This document shows, piece after piece, positions 54,113-64,000 of a stretch of DNA of 64,000 bases; the first letter of the stretch is position 1; every line of letters begins with the position of its first letter. The stretch covers positions 890,034 to 954,033 of the forward strand of contig JAMXIF010000045.1 in the NCBI GenBank assembly GCA_028583685.1, written 5' to 3'. Source of the DNA: Petaurus breviceps papuanus. Taxonomy: Eukaryota; Chordata; Mammalia; Diprotodontia; Petauridae. A program made the translations under genes and the position numbers. Below the pieces are notes generated by a model. The model saw only the letters and a program-made list of their open reading frames with translations, ran no database searches and was not told the origin of the DNA.

Positions 54113-54318
54113 GTAGCAATTTCTTCACCCAGGGTCCATGAATAGATTTCAGGGGGTCCGTGAACCTTGATGAAAAAGAAATACATCATTATTTCAATAT
54201 ACTTGGCTTCCTCTCTATTTCATTGAATGCATTTCCAAACGTTTTGGAGAAGGGGTCCATAGGCTTCACCTGACTGCCAAAGGCACCCATGACACTAAGA
54301 AAAGTTCAGACCTCATGT
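54113..54318 (+). mobile_element. hAT-like non-autonomous DNA transposon
   Basis: 'atttcttcacccagggtcca' start, 'ttcagggggtccgtgaacct', then 'agaaggggtccataggcttc' and 'gactgccaaaggcacccatg'. It matches a common mammalian hAT/Charlie-type MITE with 'ggttcttaacc'-like ends; exact name not recalled. Confidence 0.65.
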
Positions 54319-54319
54319 A

Positions 54320-54405
54320 AAGGTATTATTATAACCAGTTACAGATGAGGAAATTGAGGCTCACAGTGGTAAAAATAAGTCACCCATGATCCTATAACTA
54401 GGGAG
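54320..54405 (-). repeat. MIR-type fragment
   Basis: 'gttacagatgaggaaattga' then 'gtcacccatgatcctataac'. Confidence 0.7.
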
Positions 54406-54409
54406 AATT

Positions 54410-55155
54410 CTCTCAAATCCTGTAGGATCTTAGAGAATTAACTAGAGAATTACTGACTTGTAGGGCATATAAATTGAGAGCACAGGTGGCAGACCAAATT
54501 GTTTCACTGTCCTATGGAGGTTAATGTAGTGATTGGATTTCTTGGGGGTTTTATTAAAACAAATTCAACTTTCTGCAAGCAGGTATGTTCTGTGACTGAG
54601 GGCAACCTTAGAATAACCCATGAAATTGTGGGAGAAGACAACTGGAACTATCTGGAGGGAGCTCTGCCATATTTATTGTTGCCTTTGTTGCAGACCAACA
54701 AAGTAGGGTCCCTGCTGTTTTCCAAAGGCAATGGTCCTTGGGGCCACATTTGAATAAATTACTTTGGCGCCAACCCACTTAGACAGCTCATGATGTTTTG
54801 AGAGAACAGCATGTGACTTCCTCCCCTAACACTTGGAGAGCATAAGATGCATTTTTTGAGATTAATTATGCATGACTGACTGCTTCCCCTCCTAGGCATT
54901 CACAACTAGTAATAGAGTGAAGACAAAAAAGAAAAAAAAACGACAAGTGAGGCTGAATGGGACTTTTCCCCCAATACAAACACTTCTGTTAAATGCAGAG
55001 AAACATTATAATATGCCATGGTTGGTCAATCAGGAGTTAGTACCCCCACAGAGGAAAAACAAGTGACAAGCCCACTAATTAAGGACCTATCTGAGGTTCC
55101 ATTGTAAAGGATTATAATTTGCAAGGAAAGTATAACCTCATGTCTCGAGGGAGGC
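54410..55155. other. Unique-looking DNA, possible conserved non-coding element
   Basis: No repeat recognised. 54855-54885 has 'gagattaattatgcatgact' (homeodomain and octamer-like cores). The open frame at 54499-54753 has no domain signal. Confidence 0.4.
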
Positions 55156-55159
55156 AGTT

Positions 55160-55345
55160 TTGGGCAGTGAAATGGCTCCAATTTGGAACCTAGGTACCTG
55201 GGTTCAAGTCTCAGCTCTGCTTCTTACTACCAAAGTGACTGGGCAACTTTCTTTGTCCACCTCTCAATTTCCTCATCTAATTGGAAGGGTTGGATTACAT
55301 GGCCTATAAAGGCCATTCCAGTTCAAAATCTATCATCCTGTGACT
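55160..55345 (+). repeat. MIR-type SINE
   Basis: 'acctgggttcaagtctcagc', 'aatttcctcatctaattgga' and 'aaaggccattccagttcaaa'. Confidence 0.8.
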
Positions 55346-55624
55346 ATAAATGTTACTTTAAGAAAATATTAGCTGGGTCATAGTCCCTACAACAAAGCTC
55401 TGGGAAATTTGATTATAGCTAGAACACTTAAAGGCATTCTCTTCACTTAGAGCATTGCCCAAATCAATTAGACTACAGGTCACTTAGGGCTTTGAAATAT
55501 ACTGGGGCAACTCATAAATGCTATTCTAATAAACTTAGGGCCATGGGATACCCCTAAGGGAATTCTTAGAGAACAAGAAGCCTATTTTTATGCTAGGAAA
55601 AAAAAAATACAACTCTTGATGTAT

Positions 55625-55890
55625 TCAAATTCCATCTCTGCCACTTACTACCTCTCTGGGCTTCAAGATTATTCATCTATAAAATGAGGGGATTAGACTC
55701 TTCCATTATGAAAGGGTTCTCCTATTACTACATCTTACAAACTTGTGATAGGCAATGTTTTTGATGCATAATTTCATGCTTCAGAGGCTGGATGTTAGAG
55801 TGGCTTGAGAGTTCTACCTTGGACATATTATGGCAGCATAACCCTGGGCAAGTCACTCAACCTCTTAGCACCCCAGGCTATTTACTAAGC
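55625..55890 (+). repeat. Two MIR-type fragments
   Basis: 55625-55735 (attcatctataaaatgaggg; 'gattagactcttccatta') and 55795-55890 (ataaccctgggcaagtcact), both forward. Confidence 0.65.
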
Positions 55891-55981
55891 ATTTTAATTT
55901 GTGGAGTCAATTTCCTCACTGGAAATTCCTTATGCCAATTAAGTCATGTTTAGTCCATACCCCCAACCTCCTCTTTTGCAA

Positions 55982-55982
<1 letters not shown>

Positions 55983-56009
<27 letters not shown>
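55983..56009. repeat. (ATC)n microsatellite
   Basis: Nine ATC units. Confidence 0.95.
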
Positions 56010-56012
<3 letters not shown>

Positions 56013-56109
56013 ATTTTGAAGAAGGAAATATTGTTAGTATTGAAGTTTTCTGAGGAAACTCTTATTTACAGGATTTATTCAAACCAGGACTTTGTGGAAT
56101 ACCATTTGG

Positions 56110-56215
56110 GAAATCTTTTTCCAGTAGAGTCTAAGCTCTTCAAGGTCAGGAACTGTGTCTTATTTATTTTTCTATTTCTCTTAGCCAAGTACTGCAATTA
56201 ACAAAACACATAGGA
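56110..56215 (+). repeat. L2 LINE 3' end
   Basis: 'agtctaagctcttcaaggtc' and 'aggaactgtgtcttatttat' are the forward L2 3'UTR. Confidence 0.7.
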
Positions 56216-56594
56216 ATAATAACTTTGATAAATATAGATGAGTGAAATTGAACAGACAATGAAATTGAACAAGGCATGAATAAGTTCAATGCCAATGGAA
56301 ATGAGAAAGATGGTATAGGATAGAGGTGGGAAATAGTTTTTTAAAAAAGATAAAATTTGGTGACAGATTGGATTTAAGGAGTGAAAGTCAATATACCATC
56401 AATGATTCCAAGTTTTCAAACCTGAATACCCAGAAAAATATAGTATCCAGAAGAAATATAGTTAATTAATATGATAATTATTCTTTCTTGCAACTGAGTC
56501 ATTCGTCTTGGCTTATACATAGATAAATATTATGATGATAATTTATGACCAATCAATCAATAAGGACATATTTGATAACCTAGGTTATCAAAGT

Positions 56595-57262
56595 TACCAT
56601 TGATCTCTTAATTTACCAATCCAATGGACTTTTCTCCGTCTTCATCTTTCTCAACTTTCTTGCAGCCCCTGAACTATCTCTCCCTCTCTTCTCCTTGACA
56701 CTCTACTCTCTAGGTTTTCTAGGCACTACTCTCTATTGGTTCCTCTCCTGCCTACCTGGCTATTTATCAGTCTCCTTTGCTGGATCTTCATCCAAGTCAT
56801 TCCTCCTTACTAGAGGTGTCCTACAGAGCTCTGTCCAGGGCCCTCTTCTCTTCTCCCTTTTATATTTCACTTGGTTATCTCATTAACTCCCTTAGATTTA
56901 GTTATCATATCTAGACTGATGATTCTTAAATAAACTTACCCAGTCTTAACTTCTCTGCTGACCTCCAGTCTTGCATTTCCAATGACCTATTAGACATATC
57001 AAACTGGATATTCTGTAGCCATCTGGAATTCTATATGTCCAAAACTGAACTCAAAATAGTTCCCCCAAACCATCCTACTTTCCAAACTTCCTCATTACTA
57101 TCAAAAGCACCACCAGTCCTCCAGGCTGGCAACCTTGATGCTGTTCTCAACTTCTCACTATCTCTCAACCTCTTTGAGGGAAGGGATTGGTTTTTACCTT
57201 TCTCTGTATCCCTGACAGTGCCTAGAACATGATAGACATTTAATAAATGTTTATTGATTAAC
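56595..57262 (+). repeat. L2 LINE, internally deleted
   Basis: Reverse-transcriptase part at 56695-56886 (GYLSVSFAGSSSKS), then 'ctgctgacctccagtcttgc' and 'tatatgtccaaaactgaact'. After about 57160 it jumps to the 3' end (cctctttgagggaagggatt; 'aataaatgtttattgatt'). The C-terminal half of ORF2 is missing. Confidence 0.85.
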
Positions 57263-58230
57263 AACTACATGCCAGGCACTGTGTAAGGAGATAAAAATAC
57301 AGAGACAATAATAAAATGATTCCAGGTCTCAAAGAACTTGGATTCCAAAGGGGAAGACTATATATGTATTTGCAGAAATATTCAAAACACATGAAAAACA
57401 GATGTAAGGTCATCTTAGTAGAGAAGCCACTAGCAGCTAAAGGGACTAGAGAAGACCTTAAGCAGAAAAATGTGTTTAAGCTGATTCTTGAAGCAAAATA
57501 AGGATTCCAACAAATAAGGTGAGGAAGTAGTCCTTTGCAGGGATGGGAGATCGGGCGGGGGAGCCAGTGCAAAGGCACAAAGATGGAAGGAAAATAATAA
57601 TTATAATACTAATAGCTAACATTTATATAGTACCTACTAGGTGCCAGCGACTATGTTAAGTATTTTACAATTATTGTCTCATTTAATCTTCACAATCACC
57701 TTGAGAAGTAGGTGCTATTACAATCCTATTTTACAGTTGAGGAAAGTAAAGCAGAGGTTCAGTGATTTGCCATGATTCACACAGCTAGTAATGTTGGAGG
57801 CCATATTTAAACTCATCTTCCTGAATACAGGCACTCTGATTGCCCACTCCCTCCCCCAAATATTTTCTTTGAGTCAGCAACAAGAAGATTAGATTGGTTG
57901 GATTTTAAAGAGTGTTGAGAGGAAGGAATTATATAATTTAATATAATAATTATATCATATCATTACAATTATATATTAATTATAATAATTAGTTCTATAA
58001 AATATAATTATTAGATTACATAATTATTATGTAATATTCTATAATAATATGCATTATTTTAAATGTAAGAATATGGAGAGTTTTAAATGGCAAACACATA
58101 ATCCTGGAGGTAATAATACAAAGCCATTAGAGCTTTATGATTCTGAGAATAACATGGTCAGACTTGTGCTTCAGAAAATTCATTTTGAAGTCTTTGTGGA
58201 AGATAGAGAGAGGGTGGAACTACACAACTT
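57263..58230 (-). repeat. L2 LINE, facing the previous copy, split by a MIR
   Basis: 'actacatgccaggcactgtg' at the 3' end, 'ctgattcttgaagcaaaata' to 57594, then after a MIR 58070-58230 (agttttaaatggcaaacaca; 'aacatggtcagacttgtgct'). The 132-codon open frame at 58049-58447 begins in this repeat. AT-rich sequence fills 57930-58055. Confidence 0.8.
57595..57850 (-). repeat. MIR3-type SINE
   Basis: 'tatagtacctactaggtgcc', 'tcatttaatcttcacaatca' and 'gattcacacagctagtaatg' in reverse order. Confidence 0.88.
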
Positions 58231-58770
58231 CAATTTTTTTATTCTTTACCTTCAGATTGAAATTAATAAAGAATTGGAACCTAAAGTAAGTAAGGAAATC
58301 ATAAGGCTGTATCAAAAAATCAATGTTATCTGGCATAGAGAAACTCTATTCCAAGTCACTCATGATTATGAGAATTGGAAATACTCTCAGTTATCTTTAA
58401 GGAATAATGATAAATTGGAAATGTGCCACTGGACAAAAGACGAATAAATTTTGTCCCTGTTTAAAAAAATTTAATGTTTCCAACTATAGACAAATGGGAT
58501 TGACTTTAATGTCTAGTGAAATTCTAGGTTGCTGATATGTAGCCAATGTCTATTATTCAATATCTATCTTTGGGAAAAGCAAATAAGGGATAAGTTTCAC
58601 ACAGGTAGGTGTCTTGAGTTTGAGAAGGTTGAGTCTTATTATACCAATATCCCATCATGCAGAATATTGTGCACATCCCAACTCACCAAAAGAGGAGAAA
58701 CATCTAGAACTACAGTCAATTAAAATCAATTACACAGTGGGAATAATCTTCTGGGCATCAATTGGGCTCC
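58231..58770. other. Unassigned
   Basis: No named repeat. 58490-58565 shares about 57 bp with 53245-53305. Confidence 0.4.
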
Positions 58771-58771
58771 C

Positions 58772-58990
58772 CATGTGCCTAGGGGATCAGAGATTTGAGA
58801 CTGGGAGGGATCTTAGTGACCACTGAGTCCAACCATCTCATTGTACAGATGAGGAAATGGAGGCATACAGTTTTTAAGTGACTTGTCAAAGGTCACACTA
58901 CTAGCAAGTGTCTGAGTTGGGATCTGAATTCATTCAGGTGAGTGTCCTGAGTCTATTCAATCCAGTGCTTTCTTAACTGTGCCATGATGC
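58772..58990 (-). repeat. MIR-type SINE
   Basis: 'gtacagatgaggaaatggag', 'cttgtcaaaggtcacactac' and 'taactgtgccatgatgcct' in reverse order. Confidence 0.85.
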
Positions 58991-59267
58991 CTTTCACTTT
59001 ATTTATTTATCACAGTTTTTTCATCACCATATTTAGGCCAGTTTGATTCAAGATATAGCAGCCCATTTCCCATTACACAACTCCCCACTAAGACCATAAC
59101 AGAAGTGCCTGGAAAACCAGTCATTAGTTAGCTATTTGTGGCCACCCTGACACAAGAAAAGGGCATTCCCAGAGAAATCATCCAATACACTATGAAATAT
59201 CACTTGCTTCTTTATCTTCCTTGAGCTTCTGACACGTAATTGTTGCCTCAATTCAGGTAATGTCCCA

Positions 59268-59535
59268 TTCAGCTAGGTAGCAGAGGGGATAGAGCACTGG
59301 GTCTAGAGTCAGGAAGACCTGAGTTGAAATCTGACCTCGAACACTTGCTATCTGTATGACCCTCAGCCAGTCACTTAACTTCTGCCTCAGTTTCCTCAAC
59401 CATAAAATGGGCATAAAAATAATACCTACCTCATAGGGTTGTCATGAGGATTAAATGAAATAATATTTGCAAAGTCACTTAGTATATAGTACCTGGTATA
59501 TAGTGGTTACTTAATAAATGCTTATTTACCTCTAT
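59268..59535 (+). repeat. MIR3-type SINE, full length
   Basis: 'cagctaggtagcagagggga', 'gacctgagttgaaatctgac', 'gggttgtcatgaggattaaa' and 'acttaataaatgcttattta'. Confidence 0.93.
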
Positions 59536-59714
59536 TGTCCCTGTTTTACTGACACAGCACCTTTGGAATTCAGTAAGGTTTTGGACTACAGCTTTCAAGA
59601 CATCCCTAGGAGACAAGTAATCAGCTTGTGTTCTGACACATGTTGGGTCAGAAATGGTTCACAAAATGGGTCCTCAAAGTATTGATTAATGGTTTGATAG
59701 CAACATGGCAGGGA

Positions 59715-59985
59715 GTGGGAGGGATCAGCTAGATACAGTAGACAGAGGTCTGGGTTTGGAATCCTGAAGACTCATCTTTGTGAGTTCAAATCCAGCCTCA
59801 AACACTCACTAGCCATCTGACCCAGGGCAAGTCACTTAACTCTGTTTGCCTCAGTTTCCTCATCTGCAAAATGAATTAGAGAAGAAAATGGCAAAGCATC
59901 CCAGTATCTTTGCCAAGAAAATCCCAGAATGGTATCACAAGGAGTCAGACGTGACTGAAAAAACAAAACAACAACAAGGCACCTG
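59715..59985 (+). repeat. MAR1-like CORE-SINE, full length
   Basis: 'cagctagatacagtagacag', 'gtgagttcaaatccagcctc', 'agaaaatggcaaagcatccc', tail 'ggagtcagacgtgactgaaa' and 'acaacaacaa'. Confidence 0.93.
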
Positions 59986-60004
59986 GGAAGAGGCTTCTGT
60001 TGGA

Positions 60005-60130
60005 GGTCCAAAGCATTCTGGCTCTGGTCCCCCTTCTTTTCAACATATCATCAATGACTGTGAAGAAAGAAATAGATGAGGAGCTCAGGAAATTTTCAGA
60101 TGACTCGGAGTTCTAGCTAACATGATAAAT
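60005..60130 (+). repeat. CR1/L3 LINE reverse-transcriptase scrap
   Basis: 'ttttcaacatatcatcaatg' and 'ggaaattttcagatgactcg' encode a decayed 'LFNIFINDL…KFADDTKL' block of CR1-clade reverse transcriptase. Confidence 0.6.
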
Positions 60131-60419
60131 GATAGCATTAGCATCTTAAAATATCTCAACAATAAAAGTTCTGAAGCTAAAAAGATGAAAGGTATGTAGA
60201 TAAATAACAGAACTATGGAAGAATAAAAGTTATTCTCCAATAGATAGGTGGCCAAGAAACTTCTCATAAGGAGAGCCAGCGTAGGCTGGTTCCAGTAAAC
60301 CTCTGCCTTCAGGCATCTAGAGTTTATCTGTTAATCTCATTTGATACTTTCTAATTTGAATATGTATTTGTCAAATATAACCACTGAAATTTCTTATTTG
60401 CTAGAGTCAAAATCAGTAA

Positions 60420-61100
60420 ATTTTATTTTTTTGAATCTGTGTCTGTAACTCTTGGGTCTTTATCTTATAGGCATCACATTGTTAGATTGTGTTCTTAAAT
60501 CTTTGCATGCCCTTTGTTGGAGTAGAAGAATCTGTATGTTTCTATTTTGGCTCTCCTTTCCTTCTCTGTCTGAGTTGGATCATCATGTGGACTTCTTTTT
60601 TCAAAGAGAAGGGCAAAGAGGGTGCTCTAAGAAGTATCTAAAGACTTGTGGGTGGGAGGGTCTTTAATCTAGGTACAGCTCCAAGCAAAATGGTAGCACT
60701 CTTGCCCTGCCTTTTCCTCCTCAACTGGGGCATACTCATATATCCAGCTGTTTGTTGTAAGTTGTAGAGCAGATGGGGGTAGTGTGTGCCAGCAAAGTCT
60801 CTTGGAGAGAAGGATATTCTAAAATGGACTCCAGGCTCAAGTCCATGGTCCAATTTGTATATTCCTTCTGGTAACATGGAGACAAGGGATACTGAGTTAT
60901 ATTTTCTTTAAGAATTGGCATTCTCTGCTTTAATTCATAAGGATATTTGCCTTCATAAACATTCATTCTTTCTTTTTGTATTCTGGTTTCAGTTGTGATT
61001 GTTGTACATATGGTATAAAGTTACTCTTTGGAGAGTTGAGAGTTAACTAGATCTGAAGAAAATGTCTAATCTACCATCTTGTGGGTTTCCTGACCAGAAA
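60420..61100 (-). other. Unidentified segment with a 76-codon open frame
   Basis: On the minus strand an ATG at 60966 opens a frame ending at 60736 that encodes MNVYEGKYPYELKQRM…, including NITQYPLSPCYQKEYTNWTM and ETLLAHTTPICSTTYNKQ. Its composition is protein-like rather than low-complexity and I do not recognise it. Upstream on that strand (61040-61085) 'caagatggtagattagacat' resembles the start of some L1 5'UTRs. Near 60420-60435 an AATAAA-type A-rich stretch could be a retrocopy tail. Options are a decayed LINE 5' region, a processed pseudogene, or chance. Confidence 0.3.
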
Positions 61101-62285
61101 CTGTTGCTTGCTATTAACAGTAGAATATCAATATTAATATTACATTAAACTAACAACATCATAACTTAATTTTAAAGGAAAAATAATCACATCATAATAA
61201 TCTCAAGAATGAAATAGAAGAAGAAAATTCAATTTCTCAATAAGGGAATGTGAGAAAACAAACAGAAAGTAAGGCAAGAAATAACTTCAGACAAGTAGAA
61301 TGATAAAAGCTGTATTGGATAGATACATGGGGAGGAAAAAATGGTTAGTAAGGAATATTGATTTTATTTGGAATATGCATGAATTCTTTAGAAAAGCTAA
61401 CCATATTCTACAGCTTAGGGATATCATAAATAAATTCAGCAAGGCAAATATTTAAATATTATTTTAGAAGTTATAGCAAAATAAGCACAATAATCAATAA
61501 GAAAACAAAACCAAATGTTATGTATAGATGGAGATTTGAATTGCTACTAATGTTAGTGTCGAATATACAATTATATTAAAGAAAATAACAATATAAATAT
61601 GACACACAAAAATTTATGGGATAGATATAAAATATTTATCAAGGACAAACCTATTCCTGGATGCCATTATTAACAAAAGTAAAAAAAGAAAAATGTTAAT
61701 ATAAACTCAAATTATAGTTTTAAAATTATATATAGAAAATTAAATATTGAACAAATTAATAACATAAAGCAAGTGATTACAAAGGAGAAATTAACAAACT
61801 TGGAGGCAAAATATTTTTGAATTAATAATAAAAGGTATTAAATATATTAACCACTAGGAAATTAAATAAAGAGAGTCAGGAAAGTCTTATTCCCAAAAGT
61901 AAAACTGAGAAATAAGAAAACATGAAAATGAAGAAATAAAGATTTTTAGAGAGTTTTACACATTATCAAAGTTTTATGACAACAGAACTGAAAATATAAA
62001 AGAAAATGAGTGAAATTTTAAATTTTCCCTTTTTATGTTTTTAGTTAGTAAGTTTTCCCCTTCCCTTTCCATTCTCTCATATTGAAAAATAAAAGAATAA
62101 AAACAGAGACAAAAATGAAGTTCTTGGAATAAAGACCCATCATAAAAAAATAAATTTCCACATTAGATTTGTCCAAAACTGTATATCTCTTTCTGGATCT
62201 TGAGTTGATAGAGACTGCAACTCTGTAAATAAAAGCAACAATAATAACAACAAAAGTTGTTAAATACACAGAAAAAGATTTTCAG
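61101..62285. other. AT-rich, unassigned
   Basis: Strongly A-rich on the plus strand. It may be decayed L1 coding sequence but no motif supports that. No gene. Confidence 0.4.
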
Positions 62286-62287
62286 AA

Positions 62288-62410
62288 GGGGTTATGGAAG
62301 CAAACAACCTGACTTCAGAACCATGGAGACCTAGGTTTAAATTCTCCTTCAGATGTTTAACTAGAGAGTTATGTGACTCTGGGCAAGGCATTTAACCTGT
62401 CTCAGCTGAA
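62288..62410 (+). repeat. MIR/THER1-like SINE
   Basis: 'gagacctaggtttaaattct' (B box region) then 'tgactctgggcaaggcattt'. Confidence 0.7.
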
Positions 62411-62419
62411 CTGAAAATC

Positions 62420-62732
62420 TTTTGTGATTGGCTGAAACAAGTTGTGGTGTATTATAGTGAGGGATTACTACTGTGATATAAGAAATTATGATCTCAACTA
62501 TCTTAGACAAACATGGAAATATTTGTGTGAAATAATGAAGAGTGAAATGAGCAGAACCAAGATAACATTGGATACAGTAATAGCAATACTGTTTTAAAGA
62601 TGGCTTTGAGTCACTAAGTCATTTTGACCATTATAAATATCCAAATTAACTACAAAAGACATAAGGGAAGATATCTGCATCCAGAGAAAGAACTTCTAAA
62701 GAGAAGTATTTATAGAATGGTTTTTGATAGAC

Positions 62733-62779
<47 letters not shown>

Positions 62780-62789
62780 NNNNNNNNNN

Positions 62790-62840
<51 letters not shown>

Positions 62841-62965
62841 GTGTGGATATATATATACATATATATATATAATATACACATATTTGTGTCTAATGGAAGT
62901 TATCTCTAGGATGGTGGGAGGATGAGGGAAGAAAAAAAGGGGAAAGGGAAAGTTACATAATTTCA
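62420..62965 (+). repeat. Marsupial L1-type 3' region with GATA microsatellite
   Basis: 'attactactgtgatataaga', 'gtgaaatgagcagaaccaag' and 'catccagagaaagaacttct' match the common marsupial 3' segment also seen at 2205. A (GATA)n/(TA)n tract has grown at 62727-62875. After it come 'gtctaatggaagttatctct' and the G-rich end. Confidence 0.65.
62727..62841. repeat. (GATA)n microsatellite with assembly gap
   Basis: Ten N at 62780-62789 sit inside the repeat, so its length and phase are uncertain. Confidence 0.97.
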
Positions 62966-63715
62966 TCATATATTTATTGTTTGTTATATATTTAAATGTT
63001 AACTATATTTTTTATTTTTACTATATTTTGTATTGTCATATGTAAATATATTATAAATATATTATGTAATAATGTTGACATTATATATTAATAAATATAT
63101 TTAATATTTTAAAAGGAATAGCAAGTAATTAAAAGAGGAATAGGAAGTAATAGATTTGCAGTTTCATGTGTAGTCATCTTTTATCTTTTCTATTATGTTC
63201 TGGAAATACTTGTTCTATTTCTTAAGTTAATTATAAAATAATTTTTTTTGGAAAAAAAAAAGAAAGTCTATTGTACATCTTTGTGAATGTCTGATGACCT
63301 ATCTCAAATATACAAGATATTCCAATATTTGAATATTAAACTAAGGCCTTGATGGACATGTGGCAACCTTGAATAGATGTTATATCTTTAGAGACAAGAC
63401 TACGACCAGGTTTTCCTCGATTGGAGGCCAGCTCTATCCATTCCAACATGGCTACCTCTGCTTTCCATGTAGAAAAAGAACAATGAGGCAGACACAATGC
63501 CTCACCTCTCCTTCTTTTCATCTAACCCTTCAACTTCTCAACCAATTATAATCTTCAAAGACCCCAAAGCCTAAATCTGGGTTTAGATTCCATAAAGAGC
63601 ACCTTGTGTACTAACCAACCATTATCCTAGAATCTCTGGGAATCAAGAAAACTAGTAAGGTACCATTAATACATGTTAAATACAGGACTTATTCTATTTT
63701 AGAAAAATGCGTTAT
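62966..63715. other. Unassigned, AT-rich then balanced
   Basis: No gene or named repeat. Overlapping short open frames on both strands near 63336-63551 have no support. Confidence 0.45.
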
Positions 63716-63717
63716 CA

Positions 63718-63955
63718 CTTGACAATAATAGCTAGCATTTTCATCACGAATTATGGTTTGCAAATACATTTGCTAATTCATTTGATTTTCGTGATAAGTG
63801 TGAGAGGTGGGTCCTTAAATTATCCTCATTTTATAGATAAGCAAATGGAGATTGAAAAAGGTTCAGTGACTTGCCCAGTGTCACATGGAGGTAGTGGAGT
63901 CAGTCTTGCAGACTGTAACAATGACGCTTCTATGCATTCCATCCCCACCCGGAAC
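63718..63955 (-). repeat. MIR3-type SINE
   Basis: 'aatagctagcattttcatca', 'tttatagataagcaaatgga' and 'cttgcccagtgtcacatgga' in reverse order. Confidence 0.8.
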
Positions 63956-64000
63956 TAATCCATCAACAGGGTGAACTTATGAATACATAACTAGTAAGGA

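Noticed and set aside
58049-58447. Longest open frame in the window (132 codons)
   Set aside because: Its first half is antisense L2 sequence and the rest has no domain signal, splice context or codon pattern of a gene.

Overview
The window reads as non-coding DNA from a marsupial nuclear genome, probably of the Australian lineage. Most of the recognisable sequence is interspersed repeats. These include tRNA-derived CORE-SINEs in two formats: a long MAR1-like form with an RTE/BovB-like 3' tail, and a short poly(A) form ending in a C-rich then A-rich tail (WALLSI/WSINE1-like). There are also MIR and THER1-like SINEs, many L2 and CR1/L3 LINE pieces, marsupial-type L1 ends, and remnants of RTE and Dong/R4-like LINEs. 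All family names come from remembered consensus sequences, not a database search. The characteristic 3' tail of the main American opossum SINE1 was not seen, which is why I lean towards an Australian species.

I found no convincing host protein-coding gene, intact RNA gene or CpG island. Every open frame is short (132 codons at most), and most lie in microsatellites or recognised repeats. The window is most simply intergenic or a large intron.

Layout. 0-10 kb: an old minus-strand CR1/L3 broken by later insertions, including a roughly 240-bp palindrome and a Tigger-like end, then a largely unassigned stretch (7-9 kb). 10-20 kb: Dong/R4-like remnant, an L1 with its 5' region joined to its 3' region, several SINEs, and a solo LTR at 17.4 kb. 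20-25.5 kb: a long minus-strand L2 holding a second solo LTR of the same family, stacked SINEs, and a 211-bp tandem duplication split by a SINE. 25.5-33 kb: MIR, L2 and L1 ends with quiet sequence. 33-38 kb: RTE remnant, Dong/R4-like C-terminal remnant, and an L1 5'UTR plus ORF1 without its 3' half. 38-45 kb: possible conserved non-coding sequence at 38.9 kb, then a plus-strand L2 with recognisable reverse transcriptase (42-43.3 kb). 45-50 kb: a possible decayed retrovirus-like piece and a full-length 7SL (SRP) RNA-derived copy whose 3' end runs into a compound microsatellite. 50-64 kb: three hAT-like copies (one at 47 kb), a SINE split by a composite insertion, facing L2 copies, many MIRs, AT-rich DNA and a 10-N assembly gap inside a GATA microsatellite.

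No multi-gene system is present. The points most worth a second look are the 7SL-derived copy, the palindrome, the internally deleted L1, the pair of composite SINE segments at 34.6 and 51.4 kb, the Dong/R4-like remnants, and an unidentified 76-codon minus-strand frame near 60.9 kb.
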